From assembly GCA_013399305.1 (NCBI GenBank), contig VXAI01000049.1:2844425-2908424 (forward strand): a stretch of 64,000 nucleotides of DNA, read 5' to 3'. The translations under genes and the position numbers were made by a program. The notes under the pieces are model-generated. The model saw nothing but the letters and a program-made list of their open reading frames with translations. It did not search any database and was not told where the DNA came from. The stretch is from Rostratula benghalensis. Lineage: Eukaryota; Chordata; Aves; Charadriiformes; Rostratulidae. Of this stretch, positions 49,519-63,300 are shown in pieces (the stretch's first letter is position 1; every line of letters begins with the position of its first letter).

Positions 49519-52500
49519 TATTCAGTGTATCACCTGTGTTGCTTGAAAGGAGCTTAGAATGAAGTGACTCATTTGTGTATTTTCCTTCTTTTGAACCTGG
49601 TGAGTGTTTGTTCCCTTCTCTGTTTTCATTATCATTAACTACCATCTCCATTTTACTGGAAGTTGTGGTGGAAATTATCAGAACGTAAGTGAGAAAAGTT
49701 CTAAGTCCTTCTTTCACATACGAAAGAGAACGCCTCCTGCAGGAAGATCCCAGACTGACTCTGGCCAGGCTTTGGTAAGCAAATCTCAAGAAAGTAACAA
49801 ACAAGACTGAAAGTCACCTGCTGAGTAAAAGATTGCAATAATTTTTAAGAACTCATTAATTTTTAGAAATACACGTTCAAGTTTACTTATGTATTTTCTC
49901 CTTACCTTTACACAGATGTGAATTATGAAGAGGCAGGAAAGAACTGGCAGCATAAATGGAAAAGGGTAACTAATATGGTGTGGTGGGTTCTGGCAGGAAG
50001 GCAAGTGGTTAGTAACTACAACTACAAAGCAAGTGGTTATACAACTACAAAACACCAGTCTAAGACTTACAAAGACTGGTTCTTTTCAGCATGCTCTGTA
50101 CATCAAAGCAGATGAGGTTCATGAAGCATTCTGCACTATAAAATACTCTCAGGAAATACTTCAGTAAGAGCCAAACACATCTTCGTAATACTCATGAAAA
50201 TGAAACGGGGATTTGTAGATCTCACTTTGAACATTTCAATTCCTTCAGCTCTGTTGGATTCCAACTCAGGAACAATTTGACTTTGACTTTCCTATGGGCA
50301 AGTAAGTCACTGACATGCTCTTGCAATCATCTGCAAGAATCATTTTAGGCTCACTTGTACCTGTATGCCTGACGGGAGCATTTGGGTTTATGATCAGATC
50401 TATTCACGCCAAATAAATGGCAAGAACCACAGAGGCAAAAGTCTTGTGCCTCTAATGATGTTGGTCTTTTATTTTACACCCAAATGACTGATTTACAAGA
50501 TGATTTTCATTTTGTTAGTTGTTCGTAGCTATGAAAAAATAAAATAAGCAGCTAACATTTAAAAAAAGACTGCAGCATATTCCCTAACAATGACTTACCT
50601 ATTTTAAAGCAAGAGACGGACTTTTATTTTCTCTATTTCTCCCTTTGATTGGAAAGGGAACACTGATACTAAGCCAACTGTAACCTTCTAAATAACATCA
50701 GGTTCATCTTAGTGAACTCTTAAAACAGACATTATTGTAGATTAATTTACTGAAAAGTAAATTTTAGATGTAATTAATCCAGTAGCTACTTGTTCCTCAA
50801 GCATTTAATCTCATATTGTGTGCTAGAAGGACCAGCTGGTAAAGTAACTTGTGGTAATGTATATTTAAGCAGGTTTTTTGTTACCTCCATTTGATGCCAG
50901 AAGATAAGGACTGCTGCTCTCAGAGTACCAATTTTGTCTCCAACTTTAGGCATTCATTTAGAAAGATTTCAAAGTTATCAGCTTTATTTGCCACAGATTC
51001 AGAAATTATTTCTGATTAGCTATAGACAGGCATCAACACTTTCTAAATCTTATTTCAAATGAGATTTTCTGAGTACAAGAGTTATGTCTGTATTAAAATT
51101 TAGGAGGTATCAGGTCAATAAAAGTAAGCTTTGATTAAAATATATTCATGCTCTATGCAGGTCTGTGTATCTGACCTTTTCTCCCATTCTAGAAACTTCT
51201 GCTGAATTAGAATGAAATTTTGGCAGCATGGAAATCACACTGTGTTTTGCTATGCGTTTTAGTGATGCCATATTTCACTCAGCCTTTTTTTATAGCATGA
51301 CTTTCATAACACACATTTATATGCTTTCCTCCAGAATGTATTTTTGTGTGTTGTGGGCTCCGATTGTGCCCTGCTGTCTCAGCAGTGCTCCTTGAATATG
51401 AGAATTCAAGCCTACTGGTCATCAAGCCAACCAGACTCTGTTAAGCCAGCTGAAGATCACAGAGTAATACTCAGCCCCACAATTAGCAATCTCTGTGTTA
51501 CTTTGGAACTACAGAATGAACCATCACCAATTTCTCAGCCAATCGGAGGAATTTCATATTATTTGATTAAAAAATGTAACACACATACACCCCGCAAAAA
51601 AACCCACAGAAGGTTATGTCCACAAACCCAACACCATGACCAATTAGTTGAGGTTAGTACAACATTGCCTATTATTCCATGTTTTGTATAGAAAACTTAC
51701 TATGTTTGAATAATGATTTTCCCATCATTGCATTACATTGAATTTGTTTCCTTAAGTATGTCCTTGCTAGTCCCACATTAATTATTCAAGCGAGGTCAAA
51801 TGAAAAGAGAAAATGTGACACAGGCTGAATTGCAAAATGGGAATTCTAGTTTTTTATCATCCAGAGTTCTCTACAGTTCTGCCTCCATTGTGTGATTTGT
51901 AGACACACAGTCATTCTTGTTCCAGGAACCATATGTTCCAAAGGGAGGGCAGAAGTGAACACTAGATGTTTAGAAGTGAGATGCTGAGTTACTGTATTTT
52001 GAATTCATTTCTTAGCGAATACCTACACATAAACACGGAATGCACAGAAAAGTGACTTTCCAGAGTGAATAAACATCTGGAATATTGTCTAATTCTGCGT
52101 GGGTTTTCTTAGGTAAACAATGATCTAGAGAAATAACATTTTGAAATCTATGAAGCATGTCAAAATAGAAAACTTAATTTCTATTTGCATTAAGATTCCT
52201 TCCATAAAGCAAGACACAAACAAGGTATTGTCCACATTTATAGTTTGTCAGCCATATATTAATTTCTCACCTGTAACTTTTCTGCAAATTCCCCAAAAGA
52301 GGAAAAGTGGAGTCCCTGAACAATGTGAATAGGGAGGCTTGCCTTGAGCAATACACTGGCATCCCAGTGTCCTTGGCACATAAGAGCCAGCACTGCTGCT
52401 TACACAGTCTACTAACAACAAAATGGTCAAACAAGCTAATGGAAGGAGAGAAAAATATAAGGTTGAGAGTTAAGGTACTTTCCAAAAGGAGTAAGACAGT

Positions 52501-55500
52501 ATTTTCCTCAGTAATTAAGGTATGTATTTAACTTGGAGCAGTCTAAGAGTAAAGTCATGTTGGATATATATATTTAGTATGCACATTCACATGACTAAAT
52601 TTATCCTTAGTTATGCGGTGAAATAATTACGCAGTATCACTTATAGATCACAAGAAGTTTTAGAACTTAACCTCATTTTATGTTTGGTATATAATTTGAA
52701 CATACTTAGCACATTATACTTCAAGTGGAAATTGCAGAGAGCTTTAAACTCTTCATCATATTTTCAATTGAAAATGTAATCACAATAAACCAAATTTATT
52801 CCTTTAGATGACAAAGGAGAACAGAACTATGTAATAGTAAAACACTCCTTTTTCAGAAGTTCATTCCTATTGTGTACCTCGCACTAACTCTGTAAAATGT
52901 TTTGATTCAATAAGTACAATTTTTCCTTTTCTAGGCTTCCAAGTAGCGCAAGGCTGTGCATTCATCATTGCCATGGTTTCATGTTGTATATTCATGTAGG
53001 TACAGTATTTCAGACAGTTATTTTTAATGATGTTTCTATTACCTGTTCTGGAGTAAAAAGCAAAGAACATTGCTATTTATTTCCTATTCTTTGCAAGAGT
53101 AAATAAACAAATTCAAGAGACTTTACTCTAAATCCAATAAGTGTATAACCTCTTAGGTATACAGAAATTGTACTCCGTACTTCACAAATTTCTTCTGTGT
53201 TGTCATTCAAACAATGGGCTATGATTAATGATAAGAAAAATTGACACCGGTATCTCTCATGTCTTAAGTTGTTGAGCTACCTAATCTTAATTATCAATTA
53301 GTAAACTACTACTGACTTCTTGACCACATATAAACCCACAGTCAGAAGACAGGGAACACAGAATTCTTTTCCTTGACAGCAAAATCCAGTATATGCTGTT
53401 TTCATGTGTTAATGCACACTACTAACTATCCTACCGACTGAATTTCTTCCTTCCCCCCCCCGAATGGATAACCCTCAGCTTTCCCATGCTGGACTTCAGT
53501 TTAGGATTGCAACTAAACTTCAGCCAAAATGGAAGGGCTTGTTGCTCTAAGAGACTGCTTCTCAAGAATACTGTGCAAGGATCCTGCTCTTCTGCAGTCC
53601 CCAACCTTGTACAGGGCATGATTGTGAGGTTGGTAACATGCACAGCTGGTTTTCCAGGGAAGCCTGAGAAGGCTCCACCAAACCAGCAGAGGTGTGGTTT
53701 TGCCAGTGCAGTCCCCATATAAGCAGCTGTTGTGCTTCACTGTGCCAGGCTCAGCGATTCCACCATACCCACACCCCACTAACAATGAAGTGCAAGGGTG
53801 GTGGCCAGAGAGGAAAAGGTGCAATTGCTGAAGTGCTGTAATTAGACAGCTATTTCAAATTGCCTCCTTCACCAAATCTTCCACATTGTCTTGGTTGAGT
53901 CGATTTATTTTACATAAATAGCAATGTTCCAAATTCATTTTGATTGAGTTTTTTTTCTCTTTGCCTGAAAAAAAGGTAGCCCCAATTCCATGTTCTCAGG
54001 CACCCTGGTGATACTCCAAGTACAGATGAGATGGCAGGGGGAGAGCTACCCGTTAAGATAGCTAGCATGAGCTCATTTCAAATTCCAGGAGTCAGAAGCA
54101 GAAGCACTACCATGTGTGGCAGTGGGCACCTAGCAGAAGGTTAAACCATATATATATGTAATATATCTGCACATGTGTAATTTTCTCTACAGAACAGACA
54201 TCTGCGAATGCCACGGGCGGGATGTGATGCACTTAGTGAGGGCTAGGACGAGAAATGACTGCCATTCTTTCATACTTATAATGCTCTCAAACCTCTGTTT
54301 TCTGCCAAGGCACTGAGGTTTACAGCGACACTGAATTTTCTTTTTAAAAATAAGATAAACAAATAAATAAATGAGAGAAAAAGCAGAACTCTAATTTTAG
54401 CTGGGAAGTGCCAAGATTTCCCGAGTTTGTGAGAGATGTGCGTGCTTATTTTAGGAGCTGTTTTCTTGCAGTCACTAGAAAATACAAAAACATACCTTCA
54501 ATATTTCTTTTTTCAAACTAACCAAAAGAACTACTCTTCTCCAAAGAATATTTCAATATCAAGCTTCATTGCTATGCTTGCAGCAGACCTTAAAACTTTG
54601 TAATCTTTTTCTATTTCAACTGAAGTTATATGAATAACATAACTTCTCCTTTAATTACAGAAATCACCCACAGAGAAAAAAAAAAAAAGATTCCTAAATT
54701 CTGAACATTTGGACAGTTATGATGTCACACCTATGCGTCTCTAAGATATAGAGGGTATGCTAGCTATTAATATGAAGTCTTACTACAATATATAATAATG
54801 CCATAACAAAAAATTCTTTTTGCACATACTATATAACGTCAGTAACACGTTGTTTCAAGTTTGATAAAAAGTGAAGAAAGCATCAGTGTTCTAGGCTGCT
54901 GAAAGAAAGAAGCTTCATTTGTTTTGATTATTCTCACCTATCTCAGCAAAATAGCAGATAAGCAATGAAATACAGAAAAAAAGCATATGAAATGTCCCTC
55001 ATCTTGTTCTGCTCTCTCATTTCCCAGCTTTTACCTGAGGACGGTAAGAGAATTATAGTCATACAACCCTTAATGATCTTTCTGCCAGGAAGCAGACATA
55101 TGCAGCAGTATATAGAGAGATTACAGCGTACATACATGCTAGAGAGGATAATCCTTTGTTTAAGAGGAAAAACACCCACCATCCATAAAATAAGTCCTCA
55201 GCTATTCTCTGTGACAAACAGTAACTGCTCTAGGTGTACATTTCAGTGTACACTAATTGATATTTAGGGTCTAAACAACTACAAGGTTAACTTAGCAAAC
55301 AGTGTTTCAGAATTTATGGCAAATGACCAAAGTATCTGCCCCAGCTAAGAAGCAAGCTTGTGCTCCTAAATGAAGGTAGCACATCCACGAAGTGCTGCCA
55401 GGAAGCAGACATTTTCCTCACCTGGATTCATTATTGACATTTCAGGCTGCTACCATTTCAGAAGTTTTTAAAACTCTTTTTCTTGAAGGAAACCAAAAGC

Positions 55501-58500
55501 ACAAACTATTTTTCAACAAACTTCATCTTCATTTTCTCTATTACATTGCAGAAGTTGTCTCCTTTAATATTATCAGTATGGAAATAAAGAAACCCCTCTA
55601 TAGCTTTGACAACAAAGTATCTTCATGCCTTTTCTCCTTGCTATTGTGTCACTGATCAATGGACCTAAATGCCATGCATCCATCAAACTAAAAGGTATGA
55701 TTACAAAAGCTGTCTTAGCTCTTGGAGCTTATCTCTTGTGTCTTATACTCCTGGAAATGTCACAGTGGAGGAAATCCTAACCCTACAAACACCACCCTTT
55801 GTCATATGAACAGAGATCCTGAAGGTGGGCTGTTCTGGCACTCTTTTCTGTGTCATGCCAGACTGGAGCAACATTTCGCTGCAAGGCAAAGAGAAGAAAT
55901 AAAAACGCCTTATGGCCCTGAAGCTTTTTCTCTTTAATCATGAAATCAGCTATTGACTTTAATATCCTGATCAGCAGCCTCGTTCATCTCCAGTCTCCTA
56001 AGGCTGATTGATACTCATTGATAGTATTGATACTATTATGTTTGATACTAATTTATCCTTTTATACCCTACAAATGAGTCTCCCCATTTTCAGATTGTTG
56101 GAGAAACAGATGGGAAAACATACATTATTGTTTTTTATACCTCAAAGCTTATTTACAGAGAAGGTAAAAAACATAATCTTCAAACCAAAAAACTAAGCTG
56201 TAGGAGTGCTTCCTCATTGATTTGTCTGTTTATCAGGTGGAAGAAGCTCTCAGAGCTTCTGAAGACTGGCTGTTTTCTCACACTCAGCCTGAGGACATAG
56301 AGAAAAATACCAGAGAAGGAAATGCAAGTGTAAGTTGAGAGGATTCTGGCAGGTTTTCCTCCTCTACTTCTTATTATTGTGCAAGCTACCACTAGAGTCC
56401 AAATCAAAGATGGTTTAATTTTTAAGGGCACTGAATATGCTTGCAAATGCCTCATTTTATTGTGATAATCACATATATAAGTGTACACAATGCTACAGTC
56501 CAGTTGATGCTATATACTACCTACTCTGATAGAGTTCTCCTTCGGAAAGTCATTTAAATTCACTCTTTCCTCCCTGGCAAAACGAGCAAAACATCATGAA
56601 TTCATGTGATTCTTAAGAGACAGAAAAAAAGTTATTTTATTTATCAAAGTCTGCCATTTTGATTCATATCCTTCTCAGCAACATTGCCTATCATAAATAA
56701 TTTAAAAGCTCATATATATTCCCGAGAAGAATATAAACTGCAGTATTAGGACAGAGAAGATCAACATATTAAGTCACAATCTAAGCTAGCTTAAAAGAGG
56801 TAGGTGAGACTGTTATCAAAGGTAGCAAATTTCACATGGTTTAAGCAGAAGAATTAGGGCACAACATATCAAGAGCAGCACATTACAGCTGTTTCAGCTG
56901 GCAAGAAAACATTTTACTAATTTCAGAATATGCTTTATGTTATGGAAAAACCCTGTCACGTGTCCCAAGGGGGTTTACAGCTTTGCTTCAAACTGTTGCC
57001 AAAGAATAAATAAGGTCAAGTGTCCTTTACCACTTGTGCAACTCTGAGCACCCTGCCAGTGCTGAACAGGACATTTCTCCCACTAGTCCTTCTAGGAAGA
57101 GGCAAGCTCAGTCAAGCTATTTACAACAGATTAGAAGAATTTTTCCAAACCAGAAAACATCAGTAGCACAACCTGAATGGTTTGGAGAAGTCACTCATCA
57201 GGCCATGCATGTCTGCAGTTAAAAGCCTTCATCATCTCCAGTAAGATTTTAATTCCTAGACAAAATGAAGCACTCCTTAGAACAGCTTGTCCTCATATCT
57301 ACCAGGAGAGCTATAATACACGATAGGTTTCCTTTCATGCTATTTATTTTCCAGGCTTGAATCTTAAAGAGCAAAGCTCCTTTTGTTATGAACAGTGGAT
57401 ATATGGACAGAGCTCAGCAGGTTCACATCTATTGAATTTTGAATTTTGTGTATTTCTGTGATAGCATACAGCTGTAAGAGTAGTATACAAAGCAGACTTG
57501 ATCACCAGGCAGCATCTCACACTTGTACTGGGCTAGGGTCTACTTTAGACTGCATTTCCTCACTATACCATTCTGGAATTGTTTTGCTACTCTGCAGCAT
57601 CTGTTTGATTTCCATGTGTTTATTCATATCATCTTCATTTAAACTATTGACTGATAAGAACGTTGAATCACAATTTAAGAGATATTCTCTTATTAATTTG
57701 CTTAAATTAATATTTTATGTAAATTACTCAGAAAGAGGAATATTCTCCAAAAATATATTATACTCTTTGAAAAATAACTATATCAATTTTCTTTCAAGAA
57801 TATTAGCTATTGCAAAATTGTCTTCTTTGAAGATAGAAGAACTATTTATCTCTGTTGCTTTCTTGTAAAGATGAATTAATTTAGTTGTTTAGAAAAAGCT
57901 TTTCACATGTATGGGGAGTGTACTCAATTCTTTGTTGTTTTTCCATTTTGATGATACAAAATAAGCTATTTTTTCCTGCATCCTGACACCTCATTCCAGA
58001 ACCAACTTATTTGAAAGCAATGAAATCAACAGCCCAATTCTCTTCAATGGGATGAATGTCTAAGGCTTTTTTCAACATAGTAGATTAATCTTTTTGATAG
58101 TCTCGATGTCCTTTAATTCAGTAAGAGATAATGGTAGTTGCATTTTCTTTTTAAATTAGTCCTTGAGCTAATACTTTGTCAGTTTCTGAATATTTCAAAT
58201 CTAAAAAGGGATAGGACATTTTTTTCTTGTTTACTCAATAGTAAAATATCCTGATTTGTAGGAGAAACATCTTAATTAACATAAGTACAGTTTTCAGCAA
58301 AGGTTCTCAAATACTCAAAGGCAAGTAAGCGTTACCATGTCTTTTCACAGATGATGGTAAGGCAGTTGAAAGACTAAAGTCATAGCCATTTGTTAACAAA
58401 GATTAAAGTTTCGAAAGTATATTGAGAACTTCAGTTGTTGGTGTTGCACAGACAGTATCATTACTAAGAAGAAAAATTTTTCTTCCCCCTTGAAAGAGTG

Positions 58501-58544
58501 AGGGCATCAAAAGATGGTAAAGATCCACAAAAAAGAGGAGAGTC
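49519..58544. other. non-coding A+T-rich tract
   Basis: No gene is recognised. It includes a 28/24-base tandem pair at 50001-50052 and a C-run near 53452-53461. An 18-base direct repeat (ctgccaggaagcagacat) occurs at 55082-55099 and 55395-55412. A13 lies at 54676-54688. A possible very decayed MIR phrase (ggaaagtcatttaaattcac) lies near 56534. The open frame at 57446-57868 (140 codons) is A+T-rich and domain-free. Confidence 0.5.
50001..50052 (+). repeat. imperfect 28/24-base tandem pair
   Basis: The word gcaagtggtta followed by acaactacaaa occurs at 50001-50028 and again at 50029-50052. The second copy lacks a few bases. Confidence 0.85.
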
Positions 58545-58710
58545 AAGCAGTGAAAGAGGTTCCCCAGAGAGGTTGTGCAGTCCTCTGTCCTTGAAGACCC
58601 CTCTGTGTAAAGCCCTGAGAAACCTGGTCTGACTTTATCAGCAGCTAACACTGCTTTGAACAGGAGGTTGGGCTAGAGATCATCCAGGGTTTCTTCTGAT
58701 CTGAAATAAC
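58545..58710 (+). mobile_element. CR1 LINE fragment (3' region)
   Basis: This copy reads in the forward CR1 direction: ttccccagagaggttgtgca, then tccttgaagacccctc, a decayed 'gaacaggaggttgggctaga' and 'gatcatccagg' near the 3' end. The terminal 8-bp repeats are lost or unreadable. Confidence 0.85.
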
Positions 58711-59257
58711 TATAAAAACTCTGCATTTTTATTATTTGTCCTTATATTTCAATAACATTTCCCATAAAAGACTCATCTGCAGGTAAACAAAATGGTATCT
58801 TTAAGGTTGCTGTCAGTTGATCTTGCTCTTTTCCTATGGCTGGTTATAGAAAATTTCACCTTGTTGTAGAGTACAGCTTGACAGTGGGTGGTTTTTATCT
58901 GTGATACAGTCACCTGTGAGCTCAGGCTGCCGCTTTTTTTTTTTTTTTTTTCTATTAGTGTTGCAGTTCTCTTAATACTGAATTTTTGGTTAACAACCTT
59001 ACAATCACTGTGCTAGAGTCAGTGTCTTCCAAGGAATTTTCAAGGGTCTTAAAACTGCAATAGGTTGAAAGTAATTGCCCTAGAGAATTTCAGAAAGAAA
59101 TGAGCTTCTTAAGTGAACAGACTCTTATACGCAAACCTTTTCTAAAGTCAAATTCCATCTGTCTCTGGCAACATGAAGGACACTGAGCTTTTCCCAAGCG
59201 AGCCATATGGTCTTCTGCAGAAGACAATTTTCCAGACTGAGTTAAGTTTATCAGTAT
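58711..59257. other. non-coding tract with T18 run
   Basis: T18 lies at 58934-58951. Nothing else is recognised. Confidence 0.6.
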
Positions 59258-59382
59258 ACTCTCTTGATAAGCTTGCCTTGGAGAGGCTAAGAGCAATTCT
59301 GCAGTATTTAACTTTTCAATTTAAGACCCTAATTCTGCAATCAGAGATTATTATTTTTAGTTCTTACAAGAAGCCTTAACCT
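59258..59382 (+). repeat. degenerate tandem duplication, unit 1
   Basis: The unit starts actctcttgataagc and ends with ttacaagaagccttaacct. It aligns with 59383-59487 through shared words (actctctt, caattaag-like, cctaattctgcaa, acaagaagc) with a length difference near the middle. Confidence 0.75.
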
Positions 59383-59487
59383 ACTCTCTTACAAGCCTGT
59401 CTCAGAGAGACCAGAAGCATTTTCCAATTAAGATCCTCATTCTGCAAACACGGAATCTTAGTTTTACTTCCTGCAAGAAGCTTTAAG
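59383..59487 (+). repeat. degenerate tandem duplication, unit 2
   Basis: The second copy starts actctcttacaagcctgt. It includes cctcattctgcaaacacgg and ends tgcaagaagctttaag. It is diverged from unit 1, so the duplication is old. Confidence 0.75.
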
Positions 59488-59699
59488 TCACAGTGAACAT
59501 AGAGTTAACCTAAAAATGTGTTTATATAGGATTCTGATTGAAGAAACTACATATTAATGTTAGTTTGGATAATTTTGTCTTGTAATTACCAGCTATACAC
59601 CGAGACTACTTCCAGTTTTTGTTAATTAAAATATCAAAGGTCATTTGTAGCAGATTTTGTGTGCTTGGATAGTTCTTTTCTCCCCTGGGAGCTTAAACA

Positions 59700-60330
59700 T
59701 TATTTTATAGATTCATAATAAGAGCTGGAAGGGACCTCAAGAGGTCATTTCATCCATCCTCTGCCCCAAGGCAAGATCAAACATATCAATCTTGACAGAT
59801 GTTTGTCTAGACGGTGTTCTTAAAAACTTCCAATTATGGGGGTTCCAAAATATCTCCAGGCAATCTATTCCAATGTATCACTATCACTACTTTCAGAAGG
59901 TTTTTTTTCTAGCAACTAATCTGAATTTTTATTGTTGCACTATAAATCCAATACTGCTGGTTCAATTGTTATTGTATAAATTTTTCCCTCCTCTTACACA
60001 TTTTTAAAAAAATAAAATTTAACCCATATTTAAAGACTTAATTCAGAGGATAAAAACAGATTAGAGATCCAGGAATTCAAACCAAGACTAGACTGAGAGA
60101 ACTGAAGAGAAAAAAAACTGAAGAGGTTTGTGACAACTCTTCAAATGCAATGCATAAAGATTCTTCTAGCACGACATAATTTTTTATTTAACATACTATG
60201 TCTAAAACTAGATGCAGTACTGTAGGTGAGGCCTTAACAACTAGAAGCACAGTAAAAAAATTGCTTTCTGAGTCCTGGCTATGCATCTCCTGATACATGT
60301 CACAGAACACCTGCTGCACTCATGATAATA
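59700..60330 (-). mobile_element. ancient CR1/L3-type LINE relic
   Basis: The plus strand carries the complement of a turtle-like CR1 3' region: agctggaagggacctcaaga, then gatgtttgtctagacggtgt, a decayed 'caatctattccaatg', and later 'ctagatgcagtactgtaggt' and 'gaggccttaacaactag'. Large indels break it between about 59960 and 60190. It is an old amniote insertion. Confidence 0.75.
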
Positions 60331-63300
60331 TTCCTGTTTTGTAATCCTGCCTAAACATAGTACCTTGAATATATACATGTTAGATGTCACTCTGTATTTT
60401 TTTCCAAATATTTGCCATGATAATTTTGAAATCTTTCCAGTGTCTGTTGACTGCAGACCTCCTCAAGACCACAGGCATCTACTCACTGGCTAGAGTCCTC
60501 TCCATTGGTTGAAGAAGGCTGAATAAAGATGTCTCAAGGTTCTCCCTAAATACTCCTAGAAAATTCCTTTATTAGATTCCCCTTTATTGAATAACCGGGT
60601 AAAATCTGATGACTATGATATATTTGTTACCTGATTAGCTAACAGCAGCTACCCAGGAAGCTATTAGTTCCTTGCTAGCATGGGCTTATTCCCTTCAAAG
60701 TTCATGGTAGCAAGTTCATTAACTTGACTCTCAAATATCCTAAATAACATCCCTGAGGAAACATTCTGATGTAAAAATATATTTTCTCTTCCTTTCATGA
60801 ATATACATAATCCAGCACAGAGCAAGATACATATGGTAATCAATCACATTTAAAGCCCTCAATTGTATAAATCAATACAGTGGTTCCAGAGATGCATGAG
60901 AAGAGTTAACAGTGAAAGAAAGCTACAAAGAATTGTTTGGGGTTTGTTCTTTGTTTTTAGAAAGTTTTATAATTAGTGTTGGGGCACACTGGGCACCGAA
61001 TTCATTTTATAGTATCACACATAAAAGCAAGCTGTATTCCTCTCAGTGCAAAACCAACCTCAAGCTACCTTGACAACAAGATACCAATAACTCTGTAATT
61101 TCAATTGTTCGCTCTTTTTTTTATGTGTTCTGTATCTCAGTGAAGTCTCATCTTCCCAGCCCAGTGCCATAGGCTAATAATCTGTAACAAAACTCACCCT
61201 CAAAAAATGTCAGATATAATGAAAAACACAACTTCACAGATGAGAAAGTTGGCCTTAGCTAAATCCTAAGGGCCCTAGCTCTCAGATTTGGTATGTTCTT
61301 CTGTTTCATCCTCTAACCCTGAATTAGAAGGCCCTGTGAAATTGAACTATTCCTGCTTCTTTCTACTGAATCACTCATTACCCATCAAAGAATAACAGAT
61401 TCCCAAAGAACGAAAATTCTATTGCCAGCTGAGAAAAAGATGTCCCTAGCAGTCGAAACCAAAACCTGACCACCCACCTGTATGATCTACAGAGTAATAT
61501 TACATAGCACTAGTAGCAGTAGATGCAGATGAACACATTCAATCTGCCAGCCCAAATGGTTGGTCATTCACAACGCTGAAGGGAGTGCAATATCCCATGG
61601 ATCTCATTCTGTAACTTTCTGTGACGGTACACATTATTTCCAAGATAGCATGAGGGTTACGAAGCTCATGGACAGAGAAAGAAGAAAGATGGCACAATTA
61701 TAAAGAGAAATTCTGAAGATAAGGTTCTCTTTCATTCTAAACAACTTCTACTGTGTATTTTTTGATAGGTTTTGTGACAAATTAGAAACATTTTAACAAA
61801 TTAGGAAAAGCATGGCTAAGTAACATTCCTTTATCATCACTAGTAATAATGACAGTAGTGTTCTTCATTTAGTTCCCAACTTCTGTACTGATGGCCAATG
61901 AATAATGTCCAAGTCAGATACAATTATACTGATTGTATTTGAGATCTGATTATTTGCCCCATTAAACAGAAAATGAGGTTAACACACCAGTCAAAGCAGA
62001 TTTCAAATACCAACGACTGTACTCAACTAAGGCTGACCAAATTCAAACAAGTGTCCTGGAAGCAGAGGTCAAAATTCTAGTACTAATTACGGGCTGCCTG
62101 TTTTGAAATAGTGCTGCTTTTGAGAAGAACAAAGAGATCACCAAGAGATCTACATAACAGTATGTAGAATTGAACATGAGGGGGTTTCTTTGGTTTTAAC
62201 AAACAGGTGTAATTCTTTGAATTTGATCAAACCATGTCCCCATACAGATGTATTAGCTTGAAAATAGTCCTGTAAGAGATGTTCAACCACTACCTCACTG
62301 ATTTATGCTGTACTATAGCACAGTGGACCAACTTTATTGAGTAATATAACACTGTTAGGAATTTGATGGTTTTCTATGTTACGTTTTCTTTTTCAGCAGG
62401 TTGCTAATGTTAAGTGAATGCTTTATGCTGACTTCAGACTTCACCAAAAAACCCTTCTCAGTATGTCGCAGAGCTAACTCCACTGATGATAACTATGGGG
62501 TAGTGATTTTTTTCTTTAATATTTTAATACATGCCATGGAGCACATAGCCAGGATCAGCTTTTTCTACTCAGAATGAAAAATCCAGGCATGTATATTTAG
62601 GGCATTTAAGCAATTTTTAGAACCTGAAATTAAAGAATATTTTCCCTTCATACTTTTTCTATTGATTGAGATGGGAATCTACATACCTATAAAAAGCAAT
62701 CAATTTTAAAAAGAAATTCTTAGAAATTCAAGATTCTTAGTCCTTTTAAAAGGATGTAGTCAATCCAATGTACGTGAAGCGGGGGTGAAAGATTTAAACC
62801 TAGCTAAAAGGTTAGTCCCAACTGACTTAAGTAAAATTAATCTAATTAATTAATTGGCTGAATACTTCAATTCCTGCCCTCTGTTAACAGCTTTACATAA
62901 TACTGTAAAGTTTGTGCTACCACAGAGCAAATGAGGAATAATAATATTTGTGACAAATTTTGATTAAAAAAAGAAAATAGAATTGAGAAGGTAATTTTGG
63001 ATTTGTATAGAGGTTGAATTTGAATTAAATATTTTATTAGTGAAGATGTAGGTCTTCCATTGCTGCTTACAGAATTTGAGTGGTTATCACTCAAAAATGA
63101 TATAATATTTTATCCTACTGAGGTCTTTAGATTTGTGATTTAGAACATTTAGATTTGTGATTAAGCATTGAATCCTAACTCTACTGGCCCTTTACCAACT
63201 ACAACCATAGAGAAGTTTCATTTTTATTTATGTTAAATCAATTATTTTCTACCTGCAATCTAAAAGAAAACCCAAACAACCCACCCCAAAATGCTAGTTT

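Noticed and set aside
54948..55041. Exon-like segment after ttctcacctatctcag with a gtaaga donor
   Set aside because: The donor is only moderate and isolated signals of this quality are frequent in A+T-rich DNA.
56530..56590. MIR-like words (ggaaagtcatttaaattcac and caaaacgagc)
   Set aside because: Too decayed to separate from chance.
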